Origin: an uncultured Oscillospiraceae bacterium | Lineage (GTDB): Bacteria > Bacillota > Clostridia > Oscillospirales > Oscillospiraceae | Length of the DNA: 8,679 nt | Direction: 5' to 3' | Assembly: GCA_934635545.1 (NCBI GenBank) | Contig: CAKTZN010000073.1 | Location: 1 to 8,679, forward strand | Shown: positions 1 to 5,602 of the stretch, in pieces | How the letters are laid out: each line of letters opens with the position of its first letter | Numbering within the stretch: position 1 is the first letter of the stretch | Notes under the pieces: model-generated | What the model was told of the DNA's origin: nothing | Seen by the model: the letters and a program-made list of their open reading frames with translations, nothing else | Databases searched by the model: none | Translations under genes and position numbers: made by a program

Positions 1-228
1 GTGATGAAGCTGGCCATGATCCGGGTCTATGACCGCCTGCGGCGGGAGAATTTGCAGGCCAGGCTCATCATGCAGGTGCACGACGAGCTGATCGTGGAGT
101 GCCCGGAAGCGGAGCGGGAAGCCGTGGAAACGTTGCTGCGGCAGGAGATGGAGCAGGTGGCGGCGCTGGCCGTTCCCCTGATCGCCGAGGCTCACAGCGG
201 CAAAAACTGGCTGGAAGCCAAGGGATAA
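1..228 (+). CDS. polA: DNA polymerase I, C-terminal end (5' truncated)
   Basis: This is the last 75 codons of a family A DNA polymerase, open at the left window edge and in frame from base 1. The enzyme fills gaps during Okazaki fragment maturation and excision repair. Visible are the helix resembling KLAMIRVYDRL at residues 3-13 and palm motif C as QVHDE at residues 25-29, whose His-Asp-Glu carries a catalytic metal-binding aspartate. The ending HSGKNWLEAKG is typical of the polA C-terminus. The stop is TAA at 226-228. It lies upstream of rimI-tsaD in the same direction with no clear terminator between, only a palindromic repeat, so read-through into rimI is possible. Identification is firm; whether the missing N-terminal part has exonuclease domains cannot be seen. 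Confidence 0.95.
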   Translation: MMKLAMIRVYDRLRRENLQARLIMQVHDELIVECPEAEREAVETLLRQEMEQVAALAVPLIAEAHSGKNWLEAKG

Positions 229-230
229 GT

Positions 231-307
231 AGGGGCGGGGTAAGCCCTTACGCTTCCTGTCCCGTCATTCCGAGCCAGTGCGCACACTGGCGTGGGAATC
301 CGCCCCT
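231..307. repeat. Compact palindromic intergenic element (closing stem plus two arms)
   Basis: Between polA and rimI lies a 77-base element with nested inverted repeats. The outer stem is AGGGGCGG (231-238) with CCGCCCCT (300-307). Inside, a small arm GTAA/TTAC occupies 240-251. A longer arm pairs ATTCC (267-271) with GGAAT (295-299) and CCAGTG (275-280) with CACTGG (285-290), around a CGCA loop. It has no U-tract and therefore is not a standard terminator. Its form suggests a dispersed REP/MITE-like element; similar 'GAGCCAGTGCGCACACTGG' strings are, from memory, common in Oscillospirales intergenic DNA, but this was not searched. Confidence 0.7.
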
Positions 308-352
308 CCTTACACGGCGGCATCCAAAAATCTGAAAAGCAAGGTAAATAGA

Positions 353-823
353 ATGGAAAAAATACACGTATCAATCGTGCCCATGAACGCCGATCATCTG
401 GACGAGATCGCGGCGCTGGAGCGGGTGTGCTTCTCCCGCCCGTGGTCGCGGAATATGCTGGCCGAGGAGCTGGAGAACCAGTGCGCCGCCTTTCTGACGG
501 CGCTGGACGCCGTGACCGGCAAGGTGGTGGGCTATGCCGGGCTGCTGGTGGCAGCGGACGAGGGCTACATCACCAACGTGGCGGTGTTTCCGGAATACCG
601 CCGCCAGGGCATCGCTGGGCAGCTTTTGAAGGTGTTCTGCGACTTCGCCGCGGGGCAGCATCTGGCGTTCCTGACGCTGGAGGTGCGGCCCAGCAACGCC
701 GCGGCCATCGCCCTCTACCAGTCCTTCGGCTTTACGGAGCGGGGGCGGCGGCGCAACTACTATGACCTTCCCAAGGAGGATGCTTTGATCCTGACCCGGG
801 ATTTTGAGGAGGCGAACGTATGA
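353..823 (+). CDS. rimI: Ribosomal protein S18 alanine N-acetyltransferase (GNAT family)
   Basis: A 156-residue GNAT acetyltransferase of the RimI type, which in known members transfers acetyl from acetyl-CoA to the N-terminal alanine of ribosomal protein S18. The acetyl-CoA loop is visible as RRQGIAGQLL at residues 83-92. The signature LEVRPSN (109-115) carries the presumed catalytic Glu110, and Tyr122 in ALYQSFGF sits 12 residues later, the spacing known for E103/Y115 in Salmonella RimI. I chose ATG 353, which has AAGG at 341-344 eight bases upstream; an upstream in-frame GTG at 278 lies inside the palindromic repeat and would add non-conserved sequence. The stop overlaps the tsaD start as ATGA (820-823), so translation is coupled. 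Linkage to tsaD is common in Firmicutes; tsaB and tsaE are not adjacent here. Confidence 0.93.
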   Translation: MEKIHVSIVPMNADHLDEIAALERVCFSRPWSRNMLAEELENQCAAFLTALDAVTGKVVGYAGLLVAADEGYITNVAVFPEYRRQGIAGQLLKVFCDFAAGQHLAFLTLEVRPSNAAAIALYQSFGFTERGRRRNYYDLPKEDALILTRDFEEANV

Positions 824-1836
824 ACATACTGGCTTTTGAATCCTCCTGCGACGAGACCGCCGTGGCGGTGGTACAGGACGGCCGCAGAGTGCTGTCCGAC
901 GCCATTCTCTCTCAGGCGGACATGCACGCCCTCTATGGCGGCGTGGTGCCGGAGATCGCCTCCCGCAAGCATGTGGAGGCCATCGCCGGCCTGACGGATC
1001 AGGCCCTCCGTGACGCGGGGCTGACGAAGCGGGACATCGACGCGGTGGCCGTCACCTACGCGCCGGGCCTCATCGGCGCGGTGCTGGTGGGCGTCAGCTT
1101 CGCCAAGTCCGCCGCCTGGGCGCTGGGCGTGCCGCTGGTGCCGGTGCACCATGTGCGGGGCCATATCGCCGCCAACTATCTGGCCTTTCCGGAGCTGGAG
1201 CCGCCGTTCCTGGCGCTGGCCATCTCCGGCGGCAACACGCTGATCGTGGATGTGGCGGACTACACCGACATGAAGGTGCTGGGCGCCACCCGTGACGACG
1301 CGGCGGGCGAGTGCTTCGACAAGGCCGCCCGTGTGCTGGGCCTGCCCTATCCCGGCGGCAAGCCCATGGATCAGCTTGCCCAGCAGTCGGCGGGCGGCGT
1401 CTATACCCTACCCCGTGCCCATGTGGACGGCGCGCCGCTGGACATGAGCTTCTCGGGCTTGAAAACCGCCGTGGTGAATCTGGCCCACAACGCCCAGCAG
1501 AAGGGCGAACCCCTGGACGAGCCCGCCCTGGCCCGGGACTTCACCCAGGCCGTCAGCGACGAGCTGACGGAGCGGGCGGCCCTGGCGCTGGAGCAGACGG
1601 GCCGCACCGTGCTGGTGGCGGCAGGCGGCGTGGCCGCCAACTCCATCATCCGCGCCGACCTGCAAAGGCTGTGCGAAAAGCGGGGCGTGAAGCTCTATCT
1701 GCCGCCGCTGAAATGGTGCGGCGACAACGGCGCCATGATCGGCGCCCAGGGCTACTATGAGTACCAGTCCGGCGTCCGGGGCGACATGACCCTCAACGGC
1801 TACGCCACCATGGAGCTGGACGCCGTGCGGTTCTGA
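820..1836 (+). CDS. tsaD: tRNA N6-adenosine threonylcarbamoyltransferase TsaD
   Basis: A 338-residue TsaD (Kae1/YgjD/Gcp family), full family length. It transfers the threonylcarbamoyl group from threonylcarbamoyl-AMP to A37 of ANN-decoding tRNAs, working with TsaB and TsaE in bacteria. The ASKHA-fold motifs are intact: N-terminal phosphate loop ESSCDETAVAV (7-17), GGVVPEIASRKH (40-51), metal-binding HxxxH as His111 and His115 in HHVRGH, SGGNT (136-140), the GECFDKAAR block (163-171), YPGGKPMD (177-184), and the C-terminal GGVAAN and CGDNGAMIG motifs. GAGGAGG ends 7 bases before the ATG, which overlaps the rimI stop by four bases. An intrinsic terminator follows 41 bases after the stop. TsaB/TsaE must be encoded elsewhere. 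No unusual residues were noticed. Confidence 0.97.
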   Translation: MNILAFESSCDETAVAVVQDGRRVLSDAILSQADMHALYGGVVPEIASRKHVEAIAGLTDQALRDAGLTKRDIDAVAVTYAPGLIGAVLVGVSFAKSAAWALGVPLVPVHHVRGHIAANYLAFPELEPPFLALAISGGNTLIVDVADYTDMKVLGATRDDAAGECFDKAARVLGLPYPGGKPMDQLAQQSAGGVYTLPRAHVDGAPLDMSFSGLKTAVVNLAHNAQQKGEPLDEPALARDFTQAVSDELTERAALALEQTGRTVLVAAGGVAANSIIRADLQRLCEKRGVKLYLPPLKWCGDNGAMIGAQGYYEYQSGVRGDMTLNGYATMELDAVRF

Positions 1837-1877
1837 GACTGTTTGCCGCGGCGGCGCGCGGTGCGCACGCAAAATAG

Positions 1878-1907
1878 GGGAGCGCTCTTGCGCTCCCTCT
1901 TCTTTTG
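1878..1907 (+). terminator. Intrinsic terminator after tsaD
   Basis: A perfect 8-bp stem GGGAGCGC (1878-1885) / GCGCTCCC (1890-1897) with a TCTT loop is followed by the T-rich tract TCTTCTTTT. It closes the polA/rimI/tsaD transcription unit. Confidence 0.85.
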
Positions 1908-1916
1908 TGGCATAAT
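1888..1916 (+). promoter_or_regulatory. Candidate sigma-A promoter with extended -10 for the 1953-5373 operon
   Basis: CATAAT at 1911-1916 is preceded by TGG (1908-1910), giving an extended -10 (TGn). A weak -35, TTGCGC, lies 17 bases upstream at 1888-1893, inside the descending arm of the tsaD terminator. It is the best promoter candidate between the terminator and the ATG at 1953. The weak -35 overlapping a hairpin makes this tentative. Confidence 0.45.
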
Positions 1917-1952
1917 AGCGGGGAATGAAGAAATCGTAAAAAGGAGGACACC

Positions 1953-2738
1953 ATGCTGTATCATATTCTTGCCATCGGCGACGTGACCAGCGAGGACGGC
2001 CTGAAGCATCTGCGCCGCCATCTTTCGCCGCTGAAGAAGCTGAAAAGCATTGATTTTACCGTAGTCAACGGAGAGAATATCTCCGGCACCGGCCTGACCC
2101 CCGCCCAGGCGGACGAGCTGTTTGCCGCCGGGGCCGACGTGATCACCCTGGGCAACCACACCTTCGGCCGGGTGCAGATCGCCGACTATCTGGAGGATAA
2201 CCGCTACATCCTGCGGCCCGCCAACTTCTCCGGCCGGATGCCGGGCCGGGGCTGCGGCGTGTACGACTGCGGCAAGCTGCGCATCGCCGTCATGACCCTG
2301 ATCGGCCGGTGCGACCTGGACTGGAAGGCCGCCGACCCCTTTACCACGGCGGACAAGCTGCTGCGGGAGCTGGACGAGAAGGAGAAGCCCACCTTCACCC
2401 TGCTGGACTTCCACGCCCAGGCCACCAGCGAGAAGCTGGCCCTGGGCTACTATCTGGATGGCCGCATCAGCGCCATGTGGGGCACCCACACCCATGTGCC
2501 CACCGCCGACGAGCGGGTGATGCCCAAGGGCACCGGCTACATCACCGACCTGGGCATGACCGGCGCCATCGAATCGGTGCTGGGCATCCCACCGGAGCAG
2601 TCCATCGAGTCGTTCCTGGGGGGACTGGCGGGGCGCTACCGCTTTGCCGACGGCCCCTGCAAGGCACAGGGCTGCATCTTCACACTGAACAGCGATACCG
2701 GACTGTGCAACGCCGTGGAGCGGGTGGACATCCGGTGA
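1953..2738 (+). CDS. YmdB-family metallophosphoesterase (likely 2',3'-cyclic nucleotide phosphodiesterase)
   Basis: A 261-residue calcineurin-like phosphoesterase of the TIGR00282/YmdB type, close to the usual length of about 264. Characterised YmdB from Bacillus is a cytoplasmic dimetal 2',3'-cNMP phosphodiesterase affecting biofilm and other multicellular behaviour. All expected metal ligands are present: Asp10 (IGDV), Glu41-Asn42 (NGEN), Asn68-His69 (GNHT), His154 (DFHAQATSEK) and His179/His181 (GTHTH). TADER (184-188) and ITDLGMTG (197-204) are also family signatures. It reads GNHTF rather than the common GNHTW and FHAQ rather than HAE, so it is somewhat divergent. AAGGAGG (1941-1947) lies five bases before the ATG. 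It is the first gene of a four-gene operon. Fold and active site are certain; the substrate is inferred. Confidence 0.9.
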   Translation: MLYHILAIGDVTSEDGLKHLRRHLSPLKKLKSIDFTVVNGENISGTGLTPAQADELFAAGADVITLGNHTFGRVQIADYLEDNRYILRPANFSGRMPGRGCGVYDCGKLRIAVMTLIGRCDLDWKAADPFTTADKLLRELDEKEKPTFTLLDFHAQATSEKLALGYYLDGRISAMWGTHTHVPTADERVMPKGTGYITDLGMTGAIESVLGIPPEQSIESFLGGLAGRYRFADGPCKAQGCIFTLNSDTGLCNAVERVDIR

Positions 2739-2775
2739 ACCGTAAAAGCAATCAATCGTAAAGGAGATCATCACC

Positions 2776-3264
2776 ATGTCTGTTGAAAAAGTAAGAGCCT
2801 ATCTGGAGCCCTACGGCGTGACCGACCGTATCCGTGAATTTGATGTGTCCAGCGCCACGGTGGAGCTGGCCGCCCTGGCCGTGGGCGTAGAGGGCGCCCG
2901 CATCGCCAAGACCCTCAGCTTCAAGGTGGGGGAGGATCCCATCCTGATCGTGGCCGCCGGCGACGCCAAGGTGGACAACAGCAAGTATAAGCATTTCTTC
3001 GGCGCCAAGGCCAAGATGCTGACCGCCGAGGAGGCGGTGGAGCGCATCGGCCACGCCGTGGGCGGCGTGTGCCCCTTTGCCCTGCCGGACGACGTGAAGA
3101 CCTATCTGGACGTGTCCCTGAAGCGGTTCGAGACGGTGTTCCCCGCCGTGGGCAGCGCCGCCAGCGCCATCGAGCTGAACTGTGACGAACTGGAGCGCTG
3201 CTGCGGCAAGAACTTCGTGAGCTGGGTGGACGTGTGCAAGGGCTGGCAGGCCGAGGAAGCGTAA
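2776..3264 (+). CDS. YbaK/EbsC-family aminoacyl-tRNA deacylase
   Basis: A 162-residue stand-alone YbaK/ProX-type editing domain, full length for the family. Relatives hydrolyse mischarged tRNAs in trans, for example Cys- or Ala-tRNAPro. The conserved lysine is Lys45 in RIAKTLSFK, and the GXXXP substrate-loop motif appears as GGVCP (Gly96 to Pro100). The PILIVAAGDAKVDNSKYK stretch (55-72) matches the conserved central strand and following helix. AAGGAG (2761-2766) sits nine bases before the ATG. It starts 37 bases after the YmdB-like gene, and its TAA directly abuts the ATG of the SbcD-like gene, implying translational coupling. No signal peptide or membrane segment is seen. Which mischarged tRNA it clears cannot be deduced; YbaK, ProX and PrdX-like subfamilies are all possible. 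Confidence 0.88.
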   Translation: MSVEKVRAYLEPYGVTDRIREFDVSSATVELAALAVGVEGARIAKTLSFKVGEDPILIVAAGDAKVDNSKYKHFFGAKAKMLTAEEAVERIGHAVGGVCPFALPDDVKTYLDVSLKRFETVFPAVGSAASAIELNCDELERCCGKNFVSWVDVCKGWQAEEA

Positions 3265-4350
3265 ATGGTACGCATTCTGCACGCGGCGGACTTCCATCTG
3301 GACAGCGCCTTCACCGGCCTGGACGAGCAGCGCGCCCGCCAGCGCCGTCAGGAGAGCCGCGATCTGGCCCGCCGCATGGTGGAGTACGCCAACGACCATG
3401 ACGTGCAGCTCATGCTGCTGTCCGGCGACCTGTTCGACAGTGACAGCGTCTACGGCCAGACGGCGGAGGAGCTGTCCGCCGCCCTGGCGATGTTCCGGGG
3501 CGAGGTCGTCATCGCCCCCGGCAATCACGACTGCTATACCGCCGCGTCTCCCTATGCCCGCACCCTGTGGCCGGAGAACGTCCATATCTTCACCGCCCCC
3601 TACATGACCCGCATGGCCTTCCCCCAGTACGGCTGCACCGTGTACGGCGCGGCCTTCACGGCGCCGGAGGCGTCGGAGAGCGCCGCCCTGGAGAACGCGG
3701 CGGCAGGGGACGAGGGCATTGCCATCGGCCTGCTGCATGGCGAGGTGGGGGTGAAGGACAGCCGTTACCGGCCTATCCCCCTGCCCCAGATCGCCAAAAG
3801 CGGCCTGGACTATCTGGCCCTGGGCCATGTCCACGCCTGCTCCGGCGTCCAGACGGCGGGTACCACCGCCTATGCCTACCCCGGCTGCCCCGAGGGACGG
3901 GGCTTCGACGAGCTGGGGGACAAGGGCTTCCTGATGGGCGAGGTGGACAAGGGCAGCGTGAAGCTGCGGTTCATCCCCTTTGCCCGGCGGCGCTATGAGA
4001 TCCTGACGGTGGACGTGACGGAGCAGGAGCCGCTGGCGGCCATCCGGGCGGCGCTGCCCGCCCGCACAGAGTCGGATATCTACCGCATTCTGCTGACCGG
4101 TGAGACCGACGGCGGCGTGGATATCCCCGCCATCACCGACGAGCTGGCGTCCCGGTTCTACGCCCTGAAGGTGCGGGACCGCACCACGGTGCGCCGTGAT
4201 ATCTGGGACGGCTGCGGCGACGATTCCCTGCGGGGCCTGTTCCTGCAGAAAATGCGCCAGCGGTACGACACCGCCGATGAGGCGGAGCGCCGAACGGTCC
4301 AGCAGGCGGTGCGCTTCGCCCTGGCTGCCATGGAAAACCGGGATATGTAG
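3265..4350 (+). CDS. SbcD/YhaO-type metallophosphoesterase (DNA repair exonuclease family)
   Basis: A 361-residue protein with an N-terminal Mre11/SbcD-like phosphoesterase domain. The dimetal motifs occur in order: Asp9-x-His11 (ADFHLDS), Gly54-Asp55 (SGDLFD), Asn87-His88-Asp89 (GNHD), His158 (LLHGE) and His188/His190 (GHVH). It ends with a capping region (about residues 230-361) of the kind found in YhaO. Family members act as nucleases with an SMC-like ATPase (SbcC or YhaN). No such ATPase follows here; asparaginase does. The ATG directly follows the YbaK stop (gap 0) and has GAGGAA (3253-3258) six bases upstream. Catalytic residues are intact, so it is probably active. DNA repair as its role is inferred from the family, and another phosphodiester substrate cannot be excluded. 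Confidence 0.88.
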   Translation: MVRILHAADFHLDSAFTGLDEQRARQRRQESRDLARRMVEYANDHDVQLMLLSGDLFDSDSVYGQTAEELSAALAMFRGEVVIAPGNHDCYTAASPYARTLWPENVHIFTAPYMTRMAFPQYGCTVYGAAFTAPEASESAALENAAAGDEGIAIGLLHGEVGVKDSRYRPIPLPQIAKSGLDYLALGHVHACSGVQTAGTTAYAYPGCPEGRGFDELGDKGFLMGEVDKGSVKLRFIPFARRRYEILTVDVTEQEPLAAIRAALPARTESDIYRILLTGETDGGVDIPAITDELASRFYALKVRDRTTVRRDIWDGCGDDSLRGLFLQKMRQRYDTADEAERRTVQQAVRFALAAMENRDM

Positions 4351-4367
4351 CGCCAGAGTATTTTGAC

Positions 4368-4374
4368 GGAGGAG
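4368..4374 (+). promoter_or_regulatory. Ribosome binding site fixing the asparaginase start
   Basis: GGAGGAG lies six bases before ATG 4381. This favours ATG 4381 over the in-frame TTG at 4363, which precedes the site and would start upstream of the conserved N-terminal strand. Confidence 0.8.
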
Positions 4375-4380
4375 AAGACC

Positions 4381-5373
4381 ATGAAGAACATCCTGATGAT
4401 CGGCACCGGCGGCACCATCGCCAGCGAGATGACGCCGGACGGCCTGACCCCGGAGCTGAACAGCACGCAGCTTCTGTCCTTTGTCCCCAAGGTGGGCGAG
4501 CTGTGCCATGTGGACTGCATCCAGGTGTACAGTCTGGACAGCACCAATCTGGAGCCCCGCCATTGGCTGGGGGTGGCCAACGCCATCCGGGAGAACTATG
4601 ACCGGTACGACGGCTTTGTCATCAGCCACGGCACCGACACCATGGCCTATACGGCGGCGGCCCTCAGCTATCTGGTCCAGGGCAGCCCCAAGCCCATCGT
4701 GCTGACCGGCGCCCAGAAGCCCATCTGGTTCGACGGCACCGACTCCAAGCGCAATCTCACCGACGCGTTCCTGTATGCCTGCCGCGGCTGCGGCGGCGTG
4801 CAGATCGTCTTCAACGGCAAGGTCATCCTGGGCACCCGCGCCCGCAAAACCTGCTCCAAGAGCTTCCAGGCCTTCTCCAGCGTCAACCACCCCGACCTGG
4901 CGGTGGTGCAGGACGACCATCTTCTGCAGTACATGTCCTGCCCGGTGGCGGAGAAACCCACATTCTATGACAAGCTGGACGGAAATGTGGGGCTGCTGAA
5001 GCTGATCCCCGGCACAAAGCCGGAGCTGGTGGAGTTCATGACCCAGCACTACGACGGCCTCATCATCGAGAGCTTCGGCGTGGGCGGCCTGCCGGAGTAC
5101 GGCAATTTGTACGAGATCCTCCGCGCCGCCGTGGAGCGGGGCAAGATCGTCGTCATGACCACCCAGGTGCCCAACGAGGGCAGCGACCTGACGGTCTACC
5201 ATGTGGGCGGACGGCTGAAGCAGAACCTGCGGCTGCTGGAGGCCTACGACATGACCACGGAGGCGGCGGTGGCCAAGCTCATGTGGATCATGGGCCAGAC
5301 CCACGACTTCGCGGAGGTGGAGATGCTGTTCTACGCCCCGGTGGCAAGGGATATTTTGTATAGTAACGAGTAA
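4381..5373 (+). CDS. ansA: Type I L-asparaginase (cytoplasmic)
   Basis: A 330-residue asparaginase hydrolysing L-asparagine to aspartate and ammonia, near the 338 residues of E. coli AnsA. The N-terminal signature GTGGTIAS (8-15) holds the nucleophile Thr12. The second signature SHGTDTMAYT (82-91) holds Thr85-Asp86, and the lysine of the second triad is probably Lys156 in ARKTCS. GAQKP (110-114) and the C-terminal SFGVGGLPEYGN block are also typical. There is no signal peptide, which points to the cytoplasmic type I rather than the exported type II enzyme. It is the last gene of the 1953-5373 operon, 30 bases after the SbcD-like gene, and its transcript should end at the UUCG terminator at 5522-5548. 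Its grouping with tRNA and nucleic-acid enzymes has no obvious metabolic reason. A glutaminase side activity is possible. Confidence 0.94.
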   Translation: MKNILMIGTGGTIASEMTPDGLTPELNSTQLLSFVPKVGELCHVDCIQVYSLDSTNLEPRHWLGVANAIRENYDRYDGFVISHGTDTMAYTAAALSYLVQGSPKPIVLTGAQKPIWFDGTDSKRNLTDAFLYACRGCGGVQIVFNGKVILGTRARKTCSKSFQAFSSVNHPDLAVVQDDHLLQYMSCPVAEKPTFYDKLDGNVGLLKLIPGTKPELVEFMTQHYDGLIIESFGVGGLPEYGNLYEILRAAVERGKIVVMTTQVPNEGSDLTVYHVGGRLKQNLRLLEAYDMTTEAAVAKLMWIMGQTHDFAEVEMLFYAPVARDILYSNE

Positions 5374-5376
5374 ATA

Positions 5377-5392
5377 GCCGCCTTGCGGCGGC
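5377..5392. repeat. GC hairpin directly after asparaginase
   Basis: GCCGCC (5377-5382) and GGCGGC (5387-5392) pair around TTGC, four bases after the stop codon. No T-run follows, so it is not a canonical terminator. It abuts the left arm of the larger repeat at 5392-5522 and may be part of it. Confidence 0.7.
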
Positions 5393-5522
5393 CAGTGAAG
5401 AGTGAAAAGTGAAGCGTGAAGAGTTACGGTATGCCGCCTGCGGCGGCATGATCAAAATTGTGCCGCGCAGCGGCACACCGAAGTTTTTCGCTTTTCTCTC
5501 TTCTCTTTTCACTTTTCTTTGG
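5392..5522. repeat. 131-base inverted-repeat element enclosing two GC hairpins
   Basis: A purine-rich left arm (5392-5423, repeated GTGAA-type units) pairs with a pyrimidine-rich right arm (5491-5522). By eye 25 of 32 positions are Watson-Crick and three more are G.U in RNA. The enclosed centre holds two near-perfect hairpins: ATGCCGCC/GGCGGCAT (5431-5449, TGC loop) and GTGCCGC/GCGGCAC (5460-5476, GCA loop). The whole would fold as a three-way junction in RNA or a cruciform in DNA. Its right half recurs at 8443-8493, which marks it as a dispersed repeat. No protein is encoded in it. Confidence 0.75.
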
Positions 5523-5548
5523 CGTGCTCCTTCGGGAGCACGCTTTTT
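5522..5548 (+). terminator. Intrinsic terminator with UUCG tetraloop
   Basis: A perfect 9-bp stem GCGTGCTCC (5522-5530) / GGAGCACGC (5535-5543) is capped by TTCG and followed by TTTTT. It should end the operon that closes with asparaginase and insulates the promoter that begins one base later. Confidence 0.92.
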
Positions 5549-5578
5549 GCATAATCCTCCCATTTTCCACCCATACTA
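5549..5578 (+). promoter_or_regulatory. Putative sigma-G (forespore) promoter of spoVAF
   Basis: GCATA (5549-5553), an 18-base spacer and CATACTA (5572-5578) match the Bacillus sigma-G consensus (about GHATR-N17/18-CATWMTA) at every informative position. The predicted start near 5585 gives a leader of about 18 bases with AGGAGG at 5591-5596. It sits directly after the preceding terminator and before a spore germination gene, as expected for forespore expression. Sigma-F recognition is a lesser alternative. Confidence 0.78.
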
Positions 5579-5590
5579 CACGGGAAACGG

Positions 5591-5596
5591 AGGAGG
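5591..5596 (+). promoter_or_regulatory. Ribosome binding site deciding the spoVAF start
   Basis: AGGAGG ends six bases before ATG 5603 but directly touches the in-frame ATG at 5597. The spacing favours 5603, shortening the protein by two residues. Confidence 0.7.
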
Positions 5597-5602
5597 ATGC
5601 CT

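Noticed and set aside
231..307. Cloverleaf-like shape considered as a tRNA.
   Set aside because: There is no T-loop consensus, no anticodon arm of proper size and no acceptor-stem spacing.
1932..2766. Similar leaders AATCGTAAA plus GGAG before the YmdB-like and YbaK-like starts.
   Set aside because: The shared stretch is short and includes the ribosome site, so chance or a common initiation preference explains it.
1800..2777. A 325-codon minus-strand open frame opposite the YmdB-like gene.
   Set aside because: The plus-strand gene has all metal-binding motifs and a good ribosome site; the antisense translation shows no recognisable domain.
2752..5304. An 850-codon open frame on the minus strand.
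   Set aside because: It runs antisense to three clearly recognised genes, has His/Gln/Gly/Ala-rich low-complexity composition and no family motifs. It is a by-product of GC-rich third positions.
5392..5522. Integron attC-like site or CRISPR repeat.
   Set aside because: No attC core sites flank the arms and no integrase is present. There is no regular repeat-spacer pattern.
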